NCBI GenBank assembly: GCA_003535195.1
Contig: DOHN01000107.1
Location: 1 to 8,302 of the forward strand
Origin: Ruminiclostridium sp.
GTDB taxonomy: Bacteria > Bacillota > Clostridia > DSM-8532
Direction of reading: 5' to 3'
DNA: 8,302 nt
Below the pieces are notes generated by a model, which was given only the letters and a program-made list of their open reading frames with translations, had not been told where the DNA came from and did no database searches. Below, piece after piece: positions 1 to 4,672 of the stretch (the stretch's first letter is position 1; each line of letters opens with the position of its first letter). The translations under genes and the position numbers were made by a program.

Positions 1-51
1 GGTGATGGCAGCTGGGGGCCTGTGGAGCTTAAACCGGGCGGCGATGGTTAA
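1..51 (+). CDS. 3' end of the pIII-like adsorption protein gene (circular continuation)
   Basis: Frame 1 reads a short Gly-rich tail containing the motif VELKPGGDG, then TAA at 49-51. The same motif, VELKPGG, is at the very end of the window, so the protein carries this short motif twice in tandem, 15 residues apart. This supports the view that the window is a circular molecule opened inside the gene. The join requires the last four bases to be the same as the first four; without overlap the frame would meet TGA at once and the second repeat would be out of frame. After the TAA the same frame stays open for 20 codons to a TGA at 112-114. Confidence 0.6.
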   Translation, partial: GDGSWGPVELKPGGDG

Positions 52-115
52 AGTATCAGCGATTGGCAGCCCTCGGATGTATCTCAGGGACTTTATAATT
101 TTGGCTGGTGGTGAA

Positions 116-292
116 ATGATGGATATTTTATCTGCTTTGACTGTGGTCTATGATCCTTCGGTTTGGACAGAGGCAGGCTATACAATTCAGCGTTACATTG
201 GCAGCGCCACAAACATTGGTATCCGTATCTTTGCCATTCTTTTTGGTCTTGGCCTGATAGCAAAGATCATTCATTGGTTGGCAAAGCCATGA
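116..292 (+). CDS. Small coat-like membrane protein (58 aa)
   Basis: Starts at tandem ATG codons (116 and 119) after GGTGG; upstream in-frame ATGs exist but lack a good ribosome site. The protein has a short amphipathic N-terminal half, then one membrane span near residues 32-50 and a basic end (IIHWLAKP). Its C-terminal segment, with IRIFAILFGLGLI, resembles that of the major coat protein (GIGIFAIVLGVRFI). I therefore infer a minor coat protein of the pVII/pIX type, or a detached membrane anchor for the adsorption protein encoded just upstream, which has none. Its stop overlaps the next start in ATGA, implying translational coupling. There is no cleavable signal peptide. Function is inferred from size, position and C-terminal similarity only. 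Confidence 0.6.
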   Translation: MMDILSALTVVYDPSVWTEAGYTIQRYIGSATNIGIRIFAILFGLGLIAKIIHWLAKP

Positions 293-738
293 AGCGCTTT
301 TTTGTATCGGTTTTGTCCGTGTTTTTTGTATTGCTACTTACTGTTCCTGCTTGGGCCGCTGAAGGTGGGGATGATGGCGGTTTCAGCTTGGGAGAATTCC
401 TTTTAAGTGGTTTGGAAGCTTTATTTATTCCTCGTGATGATTTTATGGAGAATTGGCATGAGGATATATCCCAGCGGTTCGACGATAAATTTGGCGGCGT
501 TCGTGGCGGTCTTGGCTACCTCTCGGAGCGCTTCCAATCTTTGCGGGAATATCGTGGTGTGGACAATATTTTTACGGTTGCGTTTCCCCGGGGTAGTTTC
601 CTTTATGGCATTCGAATGAATCTACTGGAACCTGCAAAGGATGTGCTGGGCTGGATTCGGTTTTGCATGACTGGTGTCTCGGTCATTGCTACTGCTGTGT
701 TTAGCTTCCATCGTGTCCGAAAAATGATGGCAAAATAG
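289..738 (+). CDS. Secreted/membrane-anchored minor virion protein candidate (149 aa)
   Basis: ATG overlaps the stop of the previous gene (ATGA). The N-terminus is a clear signal peptide (MKRFF, hydrophobic core, likely cut after PAWA at residue 23). A mature domain of roughly 100 residues follows, rich in Gly, Asp and aromatic residues, then a C-terminal membrane span (about 125-141) and a basic tail (HRVRKMMAK). That gives a topology with the main domain outside and the tail inside, as in filamentous-phage coat proteins before assembly. It sits between the adsorption gene and the assembly ATPase, where Ff phages carry gene VI, but the cleaved signal peptide makes it unlike Ff pVI. I do not recognise the family. 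The longer frame starting at 163 is not preferred because it would bury the signal peptide. Confidence 0.65.
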   Translation: MKRFFVSVLSVFFVLLLTVPAWAAEGGDDGGFSLGEFLLSGLEALFIPRDDFMENWHEDISQRFDDKFGGVRGGLGYLSERFQSLREYRGVDNIFTVAFPRGSFLYGIRMNLLEPAKDVLGWIRFCMTGVSVIATAVFSFHRVRKMMAK

Positions 739-751
739 GGGAGGGATACTT

Positions 752-1000
752 TTGATTCTGGAAGCTTTGCTTACTGCGATTAAGTATATCCTTTATGGGA
801 TCATCTCTTTATTGCCACGGATTCCCATTGTAAAGCTGGATTTTCTGGATGGTGTTTTTCAGTTGCTTTCCCTTGCCGATCTGCTGATTGATGTGCGTGT
901 ATTTGCCGGATGCTTGGTAACCGTGATCATGATTCTTAATATTGATCTGATCTGGGCTATTATCATGTGGGTTGTTCGCAAGATTCCGGGGGTGAATTAG
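752..1000 (+). CDS. Small polytopic membrane protein, possible pVI-like (82 aa)
   Basis: The start is TTG at 752, preceded by a strong GGGGAGGG ribosome site six bases upstream; no ATG is available. The 82-residue product is very hydrophobic, with probable membrane segments around residues 3-20, 34-46 and 51-75, and a short basic end (VVRKIPGVN). It follows the previous gene by 13 bases and nearly abuts the next tiny gene. Ff gene VI encodes a small multi-span minor coat protein in the same place, between III and I, so a pVI-like role in terminating the virion is a reasonable inference, not a recognised homology. Confidence 0.6.
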   Translation: MILEALLTAIKYILYGIISLLPRIPIVKLDFLDGVFQLLSLADLLIDVRVFAGCLVTVIMILNIDLIWAIIMWVVRKIPGVN

Positions 1001-1001
1001 A

Positions 1002-1076
1002 TTGTTCTATGCTAGCGTTTTTGTGTCGGCGCTGATCGGCGTGGCCATAGCGGACAAACTTTTCAAATTCATGTAA
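1002..1076 (+). CDS. Micro-protein, single-span, pVII/pIX-like candidate (24 aa)
   Basis: TTG at 1002 follows GGGGGTG at about 8 bases and starts one base after the upstream stop. The 24-residue product is one membrane span (FYASVFVSALIGVAIA) followed by a basic aromatic end (DKLFKFM), the same shape as the coat proteins of this genome. Its stop codon TAA lies within the left arm of the 55-bp repeat that begins at 1072. Filamentous phages encode coat peptides of about 32-33 residues (pVII, pIX), so the size is plausible. Evidence is the ribosome site, spacing and composition; a chance short frame is possible. Confidence 0.42.
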   Translation: MFYASVFVSALIGVAIADKLFKFM

Positions 1077-1126
1077 CACAAATAGATCTCCGGGCAGCTG
1101 GCGATCGGCCGGCAAAATGTGTTACA
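1072..1126. repeat. 55-bp inverted-repeat element, copy A
   Basis: Left arm TGTAACACA (1072-1080) and right arm TGTGTTACA (1118-1126) are perfect inverted copies 37 bases apart; the inner bases begin AA and end AA. The left arm holds the stop of the 24-residue gene, and the right arm is directly followed by the AAAGGGGGG ribosome site of the gene at 1141. The GC-rich interior (CCGG, CAGCTG, GCCGGC) may pair further. Confidence 0.85.
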
Positions 1127-1140
1127 AAGGGGGGCTGTCT

Positions 1141-1245
1141 GTGATTCTCTATTTTTTTATATATGTGTCATTGGTTTTTCTGTTTTCCCTTGTAACGGTG
1201 CCTTTGGCTATAAGGAGGATGTATTTTGGACCTGACGAGCTATGA
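1141..1245 (+). CDS. Small membrane protein overlapping the assembly ATPase gene (34 aa)
   Basis: GTG at 1141 follows AAAGGGGGG, which itself follows directly on the right arm of a 55-bp repeat element. The product has one strongly hydrophobic span (residues 2-23, ILYFFIYV and onward) and ends in RRMYFGPDEL. The gene overlaps the start of the pI-like gene by 20 bases, and the AAGGAGG that serves pI lies inside it, so translation of the two is probably coupled. A small coat protein or an assembly partner of pI are both possible. Not recognised as a known family. Confidence 0.5.
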   Translation: MILYFFIYVSLVFLFSLVTVPLAIRRMYFGPDEL

Positions 1246-2074
1246 CTATTCTGTAATTTTTGATGTGCTTTTGGCTCCTTTGGTTGCCAAAGTTTTGCAT
1301 CTGTTAGGCATATTGGCCATGATTCTTCTGGCTTTTCTGGCCTACTGCGTTCTAAAATATCGAATCAATCCTTTCGGTATGACGGTTGAAAAGCTTCGTA
1401 ATCTTAAAATTCGGTTCCGTTCTTTTGATTTTATTCGCTGGCTGATTATCGATGCCATAGACGCAAAAAAAAACGGGGTAAGCTTTAATGAGTATGGCTT
1501 TACCGTTTATTGTGGCCGTCAGGGGGCAGGTAAGACTGTTTCGATGATCGATTATTTGAACCGAATGCGCCGGAAGTTTCCAAAGTGCATTATTGTGACA
1601 AATTTCTGGTATCAATATGCTGATCGCACCATGGAATCTTGGCAGGACTTCATGGATATTCGCAACGGGGAAGATGGTGTCATTTTTGCTATCGATGAAA
1701 TTCACAGCGAATACAGCAATGCCGCATGGAAAGACTTCCCGGAAGCTTTACTTTCAGAGATCAGCCAGCAGCGGAAGCAGCGGGTAAAGATCGTTGCTAC
1801 ATCTCAGGTCTATAGCCGGATTGTGAAACAAATCCGGGAACAATGTTTTTCCGTTGTCCAATGCAAAACTTGGGCCGGGCGCTGGACTCATTGCCGGGAG
1901 TATGACGCATATGAGTATGAACAGTACAGCACCAGTGGTAAAAAGGATGAAAAACTGCGGAGTTTTCGGCGCTGGAGCTTTGTGCAAAGCCCGGAGCTAA
2001 GGCAAAGCTTTGACACGTACGAAAAAATTGAGCGGCTGCGCAAAATGGAGTTTGTACCTAGACACGAGCGCTAA
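1226..2074 (+). CDS. Phage assembly ATPase, Zot/pI family
   Basis: This 282-residue protein has a Walker A motif GRQGAGKT (97-104) after a beta-strand (FTVYC), and a Walker B-like VIFAIDEIH (152-160). The segment QQRKQRVKIVATSQ (181-194) is a further conserved stretch typical of zonular occludens toxin-like inovirus pI proteins. A hydrophobic membrane segment lies at the N-terminus (about 12-44), whereas Ff pI has its span near the C-terminus, so topology differs. pI drives extrusion of the virion through the inner membrane and interacts with the packaging signal. The start is TTG at 1226, 7 bases after AAGGAGG. It overlaps the upstream small membrane gene and is followed by a hairpin-rich non-coding stretch. 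No secretin gene follows, fitting a host with a single membrane. Confidence 0.93.
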   Translation: MDLTSYDYSVIFDVLLAPLVAKVLHLLGILAMILLAFLAYCVLKYRINPFGMTVEKLRNLKIRFRSFDFIRWLIIDAIDAKKNGVSFNEYGFTVYCGRQGAGKTVSMIDYLNRMRRKFPKCIIVTNFWYQYADRTMESWQDFMDIRNGEDGVIFAIDEIHSEYSNAAWKDFPEALLSEISQQRKQRVKIVATSQVYSRIVKQIREQCFSVVQCKTWAGRWTHCREYDAYEYEQYSTSGKKDEKLRSFRRWSFVQSPELRQSFDTYEKIERLRKMEFVPRHER

Positions 2075-2278
2075 TGGAAACCGCAGCCGCAAGCGAAGCG
2101 CGGAGCGGTTCCATGCGCCGTGCAGGCCAAAGCATAGAGGTATGACTTTGATCTGGCCTACCTTTCCTTTCTCTAGCAAAATGCCGGGCCGGTTGGCCTA
2201 AAGCTGTGGTCCCTTCCCTCATCAGAGCATGCCTTGGTGCATCCACTGGTCTAGAACTTTGGAATGTTTGGATTAACT
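2075..2278. other. Hairpin-rich non-coding stretch after the assembly ATPase; packaging signal / second-strand origin candidate
   Basis: A strong hairpin starts at the base after the pI-like stop. TGGAAACCGC and GCGGTTCCA pair with one bulged A (2075-2084, 2105-2113), enclosing an inner CCGC/GCGG stem. A second, CAAAGCAT and ATG(A)CTTTG (2128-2135, 2142-2150), follows. A GC-rich imperfect palindrome lies near 2183-2198. There is no T-run, no convincing gene, and it ends at repeat copy B. In Ff phages the packaging hairpin lies just after the assembly genes, in the main intergenic region, so this is the best candidate here. Confidence 0.5.
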
Positions 2279-2333
2279 TGTAACACAAATTTGCTGCAGC
2301 TCCCTGGTGTCCGGAAGTGAAGAATGTGTTACA
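2279..2333. repeat. 55-bp inverted-repeat element, copy B
   Basis: Same arms (2279-2287 and 2325-2333), same 37-base interior length, different interior sequence (contains GCTGCAGC). The arms extend to 10 pairs by a flanking T/A. It lies at the end of the non-coding stretch after the pI-like gene and ends 3 bases before the TTGGAGG of the gene at 2350. Confidence 0.85.
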
Positions 2334-2349
2334 AATTGGAGGTTGTGTT

Positions 2350-2745
2350 ATGAGCTTAAAAAATAACATTAGATCGTTTCGCTATTCGGATGAAGTGGCT
2401 GGTATTTTGGAAGGCTTTACAGGTAATAGCCTGAATGAAAAGTTTGAAAACATTATCCTTTATTGCTTTTGGGAGCGCAAGAAGATAGATAAGCAGATCG
2501 CCCAGCGCCGCAAGGAACTCGATCGACTTCATGAGGAATGCCGGGAAGTTCGGGAACGGCTGTATGAATACGAAACCTTTGAAGCGGATAAGAATCGGCT
2601 TTCTGCTGCTTTGACAAAGGTTGCCTTGGATGTGATTGACTATGAGGAAAAGCTGAAAGCATCCATGGAGCGGGACATTGTAACACAAACGGATCTGCCG
2701 GATTTGGCATCGATGCCCGTTGAATGTGTTACAAAGGTGGGATAG
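2350..2745 (+). CDS. RHH-like N-terminus plus coiled coil; putative DNA-binding replication accessory/regulator (131 aa)
   Basis: ATG at 2350 has TTGGAGG 7 bases upstream; the in-frame ATG at 2317 lies within a repeat element and is less likely. Residues about 7-40 fit a ribbon-helix-helix pattern: strand (IRSFRYS), helix, the turn GNSLNEKFE, second helix. A long charged segment (about 41-110) is predicted coiled coil. The last 20 or so residues are encoded by a complete 55-bp repeat element (2679-2733), so that tail is probably constrained by the DNA rather than the protein. Its place just before the origin and the initiator gene suggests a DNA-binding helper of Rep or a regulator. It could also bind the 55-bp elements, one of which precedes its own start. 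The RHH call is by eye. Confidence 0.65.
   Translation: MSLKNNIRSFRYSDEVAGILEGFTGNSLNEKFENIILYCFWERKKIDKQIAQRRKELDRLHEECREVRERLYEYETFEADKNRLSAALTKVALDVIDYEEKLKASMERDIVTQTDLPDLASMPVECVTKVG
2679..2733. repeat. 55-bp inverted-repeat element, copy C (inside coding sequence)
   Basis: Arms at 2679-2687 and 2725-2733 with a 37-base interior that includes the palindrome GGCATCGATGCC. Unlike the other copies it lies wholly inside the 3' end of a gene (2350-2745), encoding part of its tail, and is followed by the hairpin cluster of the origin rather than by a gene start. Confidence 0.85.
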
Positions 2746-2749
2746 GGAA

Positions 2750-2827
2750 GGGGTTCACATTTTTGTTAACCCCTGCGCCGGGCTGAAGCGTCCGGCTAAC
2801 CCCCCTAGGCTAACAGGGGGGTACTAC
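2750..2827 (+). other. Double-strand origin / nick region of rolling-circle replication (triple hairpin)
   Basis: Three hairpins lie in a row between the RHH/coiled-coil gene and rep. Hairpin 1 is GGGGTT and AACCCC (2750-2755, 2768-2773). Hairpin 2 is GCCGG and CCGGC (2777-2781, 2792-2796). Hairpin 3 is CCCCCCT and AGGGGGG (2800-2806, 2815-2821) with loop AGGCTAAC. The third, with flanking T, closely resembles the ICEBs1 oriT repeat as I recall it, sharing GCTAACAGGGGGGT. NicK, the ICEBs1 relaxase, is in the same family as the Rep encoded directly downstream. No T-run follows, so these are not terminators. The exact nick base is not assigned. Confidence 0.72.
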
Positions 2828-2847
2828 ATACATGAGGTATTGAAAAC

Positions 2848-3789
2848 ATGAAATATGATAGCCTGATTCTTTTTGACTGGTTCTCTTTTACCTCCAAACA
2901 TTACAGTCTGGAAGGTATGATTGATCTGCTGGGGCTCACTTTGGATCAGTTCGAAGTGCTTCCCGGTGTCAGGGGTTGGGAATCTCGGTTATATTTTGAT
3001 GGGATTAGCCTTCATGTCGGTGGTAGGGAAGAAATCTGGTGTGAAATGTCTGGTCAAGGCTGCCGGGCCTTTGAGAGCTTCGGTCGGGCTGATTGGAATT
3101 CTCTTTTTGAAGTAATTCTCATGGATAAGGACTTTAATATCACTCGATTGGATGTTGCTTTTGACGATCATATCGGTATTTTTGACTTGGAATATATGGT
3201 TCGGGAAATGGATGCCGGGAATTATGTATCCCGGATGAAGTCATGGGAGTATACCAAGAGCAACAAGGGAATTACGCTTTATCATGGCTCTGCGCAGTCA
3301 AAGGTCCGTTTTCGTATCTATGACAAGGCTGCCGAACGGAATAGGGAAGATGAGGGCCATTGGGTAAGGTTTGAAATGGTGTTGCGGGATGGAAATGCTG
3401 TTCGTTTTTTAGATTTGCTTGTGCTTCAGCAGGTGGGGGAGGTATTCGCCAAGACGGTCAATAATTATCTTCGCTATGTGGTTCCGGGGGCTGATAGTAA
3501 TAAATGGCGCTGGGAAACTGCTGATTGGTGGTATAATTTTATTTCTGTGTCGGAAAAGGTTTCTCTTTATGAAAAACCCGGTGTAGAGTACAATATTGAT
3601 AATCTTGAGAAGTATGTGGTTGATCAGGCCGGGGCGGCCACTGCCGCCTATGTTAAGATTGTTGGCGTTGAAGCTTTTATTGGAAAGTGCCTTTACAAGC
3701 TGGCTGCAACGAACAATCCAAAGTATGGTGATCTGATCTCCCGGTATGCTCCGGATTCAAATTTGAATGATCTGATAGTTTTAATGTAG
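2848..3789 (+). CDS. Rolling-circle replication initiator, Rep_trans (PF02486) family
   Basis: This 313-residue protein carries the hallmark segments of the family that includes ICEBs1 NicK, Tn916 Orf20 and CTX-phage RstA. These are an N-terminal LFDWFSFTSK (8-17), ITRLDVAFDD (98-107), and TLYHGS followed by VRFRIYDKAAE (about 143-163), with a conserved downstream WVRFEMVLR (172-180). The tyrosine in IYDK (158) is a candidate catalytic residue. Such proteins nick one strand at a double-strand origin and stay linked to its 5' end. The ribosome site TGAGGT lies 9 bases before ATG. A triple-hairpin origin lies directly upstream. It is the functional equivalent of gene II of Ff, though of a different family. 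Length and motif order look complete. Confidence 0.92.
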   Translation: MKYDSLILFDWFSFTSKHYSLEGMIDLLGLTLDQFEVLPGVRGWESRLYFDGISLHVGGREEIWCEMSGQGCRAFESFGRADWNSLFEVILMDKDFNITRLDVAFDDHIGIFDLEYMVREMDAGNYVSRMKSWEYTKSNKGITLYHGSAQSKVRFRIYDKAAERNREDEGHWVRFEMVLRDGNAVRFLDLLVLQQVGEVFAKTVNNYLRYVVPGADSNKWRWETADWWYNFISVSEKVSLYEKPGVEYNIDNLEKYVVDQAGAATAAYVKIVGVEAFIGKCLYKLAATNNPKYGDLISRYAPDSNLNDLIVLM

Positions 3790-3835
3790 CTGCGGCGCTG
3801 ATCGGCGGCAGCTGCTTGATTGGGTGTGTTACAAA
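3785..3835. repeat. Half copy of the repeat element (E) between rep and the next gene
   Basis: Only the right arm TGTGTTACA (3825-3833) plus AAA is intact. At the expected left-arm place the sequence is the end of rep and does not match. Instead a separate hairpin, AGCTGC and GCAGCT (3788-3793 and 3808-3813), precedes the arm. It sits upstream of the gene at 3863, like the full copies. Confidence 0.6.
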
Positions 3836-3862
3836 ACCAACTTTAAAGGGGACTGACAGCAC

Positions 3863-4063
3863 ATGTTCGAGCCGTGGGCTCGTGTTTTGGTGCACGAATA
3901 CTTTTATAAACGGCTGAGCGATTTGGATGAAGAAGGGCGAGAGCTCATTTATACACTTCGCACAAAAAGGAGCCTGATTCCGGCCTTGGATAAGCTTCGG
4001 TATATAGAGCTTGAAAAGCAGATTCTATTGCGGGTCTATGAAGATTTGAAGGGTCTTCTTTGA
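3863..4063 (+). CDS. Small helical cytoplasmic protein of unknown function (66 aa)
   Basis: ATG at 3863 follows AAAGGGG at 11 bases, which is slightly long. The product is soluble-looking, charged and mostly helical (heptad-like Leu/Ile in YKRLSDLDEEGRELIY and LRYIELEKQILLRVYEDL). It has no signal peptide or membrane span. It lies after rep, downstream of a half copy of the TGTGTTACA repeat, and is the last rightward gene before the bidirectional terminator. I do not recognise it; a replication or regulatory accessory protein would fit its place. Codon use matches its neighbours. Confidence 0.6.
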   Translation: MFEPWARVLVHEYFYKRLSDLDEEGRELIYTLRTKRSLIPALDKLRYIELEKQILLRVYEDLKGLL

Positions 4064-4080
4064 GATATGCTATTGCGCTA

Positions 4081-4130
4081 AATAAAAGAAAAGTAACCGC
4101 CCCCAATTGGAAGCGGCTATTTCTTTTTCT
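4081..4130. terminator. Bidirectional terminator between converging genes
   Basis: AACCGCCCCC (4095-4104) and GGAAGCGGCT (4109-4118) form a stem with a short AATT loop, with some G-T pairs. It is followed by ATTTCTTTTTC on the plus strand and by TTACTTTTCTTTT on the minus strand, so it can end both the rightward gene at 3863 and the leftward gene at 4278. The TAG stop of the leftward gene is in the stem. Confidence 0.7.
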
Positions 4131-4278
4131 TCTTTATCCTTTTGTTTATCCAGCGAGAGAGTAGAGCCAATGCCAAGAGTATGAGCAGATATGGCCATGT
4201 AGCTTCTAAAAAAACTCTAAAGCCCATTAGCAAACCTTCAACAACCATCTTTTGGTTGATAATTGGTTCTGTTGTCAT
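4117..4278 (-). CDS. Small single-span membrane protein with poly-lysine tail (53 aa)
   Basis: Read leftward from ATG at 4278-4276, the frame encodes an N-terminal amphipathic part (MTTEPIINQKMVVEGLLMGF), one membrane span (about 26-41, WPYLLILLALALL) and a strongly basic end with five lysines. The upstream AAGGAC is a weak ribosome site. The TAG stop lies inside the stem of a terminator hairpin. It is downstream of, and co-oriented with, the Arc-like repressor gene, so it may be part of the lysogeny or persistence module, for example an exclusion or immunity factor at the membrane. That role is inference. Coat-like shape (span plus basic tail) is an alternative reading. Confidence 0.55.
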   Translation of the reverse strand: MTTEPIINQKMVVEGLLMGFRVFLEATWPYLLILLALALLSRWINKRIKKKKK

Positions 4279-4314
4279 AACCTAGATGTCCTTTCTAATT
4301 AAGCTTATAAATGT

Positions 4315-4346
4315 AGCCGCCCCTTACACTGGGAGCGGCTATTTTT
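4315..4346. terminator. Terminator-like hairpin at the end of the repressor gene
   Basis: AGCCGCCCC and GGG(A)GCGGCT form a 9-pair stem with one bulged base and a 7-base loop. On the plus strand it is followed by ATTTTT; on the minus strand the T-run is weak (ACATTTAT). It overlaps the TAG stop of the repressor gene. It could limit leftward transcription and also stop stray rightward transcripts from running antisense through the repressor. Confidence 0.55.
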
Positions 4347-4509
4347 CGTCCTCAAGTTCAACTTTTCCGTTTACTTTTTCGTAGTCAGCTATGGCGTTAT
4401 TGATGATAAATTCGATCTGTCCGCTTAGGGTACGACTGTTTTTCTTAGCAATTTTCTCAATTTTAGCCTTAGCCTCTCTATCGACACGGATGCTAAATTG
4501 TACCTTCAA
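4339..4509 (-). CDS. Arc-like ribbon-helix-helix transcriptional repressor (56 aa)
   Basis: Read leftward from TTG at 4509-4507, with AAAGGAGGG a few bases upstream on the same strand. The 56-residue product shows the complete RHH fold: strand KVQFSIRVD, helix REAKAKIEKIAKKN, turn RTLSGQ, helix IEFIINNAIADYEK. It lines up by eye with phage P22 Arc (QFNLRW strand, ENGRS turn). Such proteins bind operators as dimers pairing their strands in the major groove. It is divergent from the rightward promoter at 4587, and repeated operator-like sites fill the region between, so it probably represses both promoters and governs persistence of the phage. The stop codon TAG lies at the edge of a terminator-like hairpin. 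A TTG start and short length make it easy to miss. Confidence 0.82.
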   Translation of the reverse strand: MKVQFSIRVDREAKAKIEKIAKKNSRTLSGQIEFIINNAIADYEKVNGKVELEDEK

Positions 4510-4530
4510 TAGTATCCCTCCTTTCTGTAT

Positions 4531-4558
4531 GTTATCATAACGAATTATAATAGTTATG
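4531..4558. promoter_or_regulatory. Palindromic sites upstream of the leftward repressor gene
   Basis: GTTATCATAAC (4531-4541) is a perfect palindrome around a central C. Its right half, CATAAC, also pairs as an inverted repeat with GTTATG at 4553-4558. The pair brackets a TATAAT-like minus-strand -10 box (4549-4544). The place suits autoregulation of the repressor. No convincing leftward -35 box was seen. Confidence 0.4.
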
Positions 4559-4625
4559 TAAAGAATTATAGTAGTGTGAATTGGTGTTGACTTTTTGGGG
4601 TTATATTGTTATTATAGCAGTGTGA
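4544..4625. repeat. Three direct operator-like repeats, consensus ATTATARYAGTKWKR
   Basis: Copies are ATTATAATAGTTATG (4544-4558), ATTATAGTAGTGTGA (4565-4579) and ATTATAGCAGTGTGA (4611-4625); the last two differ at one base. Start-to-start distances are 21 and 46 bases. The third overlaps the -10 box of the rightward promoter, and each contains TATAAT on the minus strand, which could serve leftward transcription of the repressor. RHH repressors typically bind arrays of short repeats, so these are the probable operators of the Arc-like protein at 4339-4509. Confidence 0.55.
4587..4615 (+). promoter_or_regulatory. Rightward sigma-70/SigA-type promoter
   Basis: The -35 box TTGACT (4587-4592) and -10 box TATTAT (4610-4615) are separated by 17 bases, with a T-rich spacer. 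Transcription would start near 4622 and give a leader of about 50 bases before the gene at 4673. It is the only good promoter seen for the long rightward set of genes. Operator-like repeats overlap the -10 box and the start point. Confidence 0.72.
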
Positions 4626-4643
4626 TTATATACATATTCACAC
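4620..4643. promoter_or_regulatory. Palindromic operator candidate at the rightward start point
   Basis: GTGTGA and TCACAC form a perfect six-base inverted repeat 12 bases apart, with an A/T-rich centre. It covers the predicted transcription start and would block initiation if bound. Confidence 0.45.
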
Positions 4644-4672
4644 CAGAAAAATTTTTGTTGGAGGGTGCCTGA

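Noticed and set aside
163..288. Longer N-terminus for the 289-738 gene
   Set aside because: It would place 42 residues before a clear signal peptide and overlaps the coat-like gene at 116 almost entirely.
2058..2369. Minus-strand open frame of about 100 codons across the gap after the pI-like gene
   Set aside because: No ribosome site, composition unlike a protein, and it runs antisense through hairpins and repeat B.
2822..2827. TACTAC after the third origin hairpin, resembling the pMV158-type nick sequence
   Set aside because: The Rep here is of the Rep_trans family, not the pMV158 family, and the match is only six bases; the ICEBs1-like hairpin is the better candidate.
4565..4594. Leftward promoter for the repressor using TATAAT at 4570-4565 or 4549-4544
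   Set aside because: The -10 boxes are good but no acceptable -35 box was found at 16-18 bases, so it is not listed as a promoter.
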